In this document: in pieces, positions 63,930 through 64,000 of the stretch
Numbering within the stretch: position 1 is the stretch's first letter
How the letters are laid out: the number at the start of each line of letters is the position of its first letter
Assembly (NCBI RefSeq): GCF_000799715.1
Contig: NZ_JUHG01000013.1
Coordinates: forward strand, 1,054,001 to 1,118,000
Length of the DNA stretch: 64,000 nt
Reading direction: 5' to 3'
Source of the DNA: Martinezella rhizogenes
Lineage (GTDB): Bacteria; Pseudomonadota; Alphaproteobacteria; Rhizobiales; Rhizobiaceae
Made by a program: the position numbers and the translations under genes
Notes under the pieces: model-generated
Told to the model about the DNA's origin: nothing
The model's database searches: none
What the model saw: only the letters and a program-made list of their open reading frames with translations

Positions 63930-64000
63930 CACAGGTTCCCCTTGAAAAAGCGCCCGGAAATACCCTGGGGCAACAGCCGGATCAGGACGATGGCGGAGGT
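63929..64000 (-). CDS. LivH/UrtB-type ABC permease (only C-terminal end in window)
   Basis: The last 23 codons and stop of an open frame that continues beyond the window: SAIVLIRLLPQGISGRFF near the end, the usual ...LL.RPQG C-terminus of LivH/UrtB permeases. Shares one base with the next gene's start. The binding protein should lie further on, outside the window. Confidence 0.8.
   Translation of the reverse strand, partial: TSAIVLIRLLPQGISGRFFKGNL

Overview
The window looks like accessory or niche-adaptation DNA from a GC-rich alphaproteobacterium, most likely of the order Rhizobiales (Rhizobium/Agrobacterium/Ochrobactrum-like). The reasons are the density of ABC importers with their own periplasmic binding proteins, the many small catabolic operons each with a dedicated regulator, an aa3-type oxidase locus with two subunit III genes, tightly overlapping ATGA gene junctions, and decayed gene fragments between operons. 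The genus is an inference from gene content; no rRNA gene or tRNA was seen.

Layout. 1-4.8 kb: end of an RND efflux operon (two adaptor proteins, one a lipoprotein, then the pump). 5.0-11.1 kb: a four-gene operon of three SPFH/band-7 membrane proteins (one with a large multi-spanning N-terminal domain) and a P1B heavy-metal ATPase, with histidine-rich N-termini on two of them. 11.1-17.2 kb: a periplasmic molybdenum aldehyde oxidase-type enzyme (2Fe-2S subunit, Tat-exported molybdopterin subunit, tri-heme cytochrome c), flanked by remnants of an adenylate cyclase, a zinc alcohol dehydrogenase and a xanthine-dehydrogenase-type protein. 17.7-29.2 kb: a sugar ABC importer facing a leftward series made of an FAD monooxygenase, a RidA protein, a DUF1028 protein, a LysR regulator, a GH3 beta-glycosidase and an M20 deacylase.

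29.3-36.4 kb is rich in regulators (HxlR, AraC, TetR) and short-chain dehydrogenases. It is followed by an exported 209-aa protein, a cytochrome b and a YedY/sulfite-oxidase-like Tat lipoprotein. The TetR gene and the exported-protein gene share a CTAC-N6-GTAG operator, and a broken copy of the exported-protein gene lies at 29.6 kb. 36.4-42.3 kb is the oxidase locus (subunits II, I, III, III, IV, a soluble cytochrome c and a DUF2189 membrane protein), next to a CHASE4-GGDEF-EAL protein and rpsU.

45.4-54.3 kb is a coherent divergon. Leftward are D-amino-acid dehydrogenase, RidA, a GntR/FCD regulator and an EamA exporter. Rightward are a LIV-type importer and an Asp/Glu-racemase-family enzyme. 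Both promoters carry the identical palindrome ATTGTCGACAAT, which fits the FCD-GntR operator consensus. 54.7-64 kb holds an aldo/keto reductase, then a leftward operon of another LIV/urea-type importer, an amidase, an ABM-domain protein, a GMC oxidoreductase and an aldehyde dehydrogenase, probably for uptake and oxidation of an amide- or alcohol-containing compound.

The most unusual unit is the triple-SPFH plus P1B-ATPase operon. No CRISPR array, tRNA, rRNA or intact insertion sequence was seen; one IS110-type transposase tail is present near 36.2 kb.
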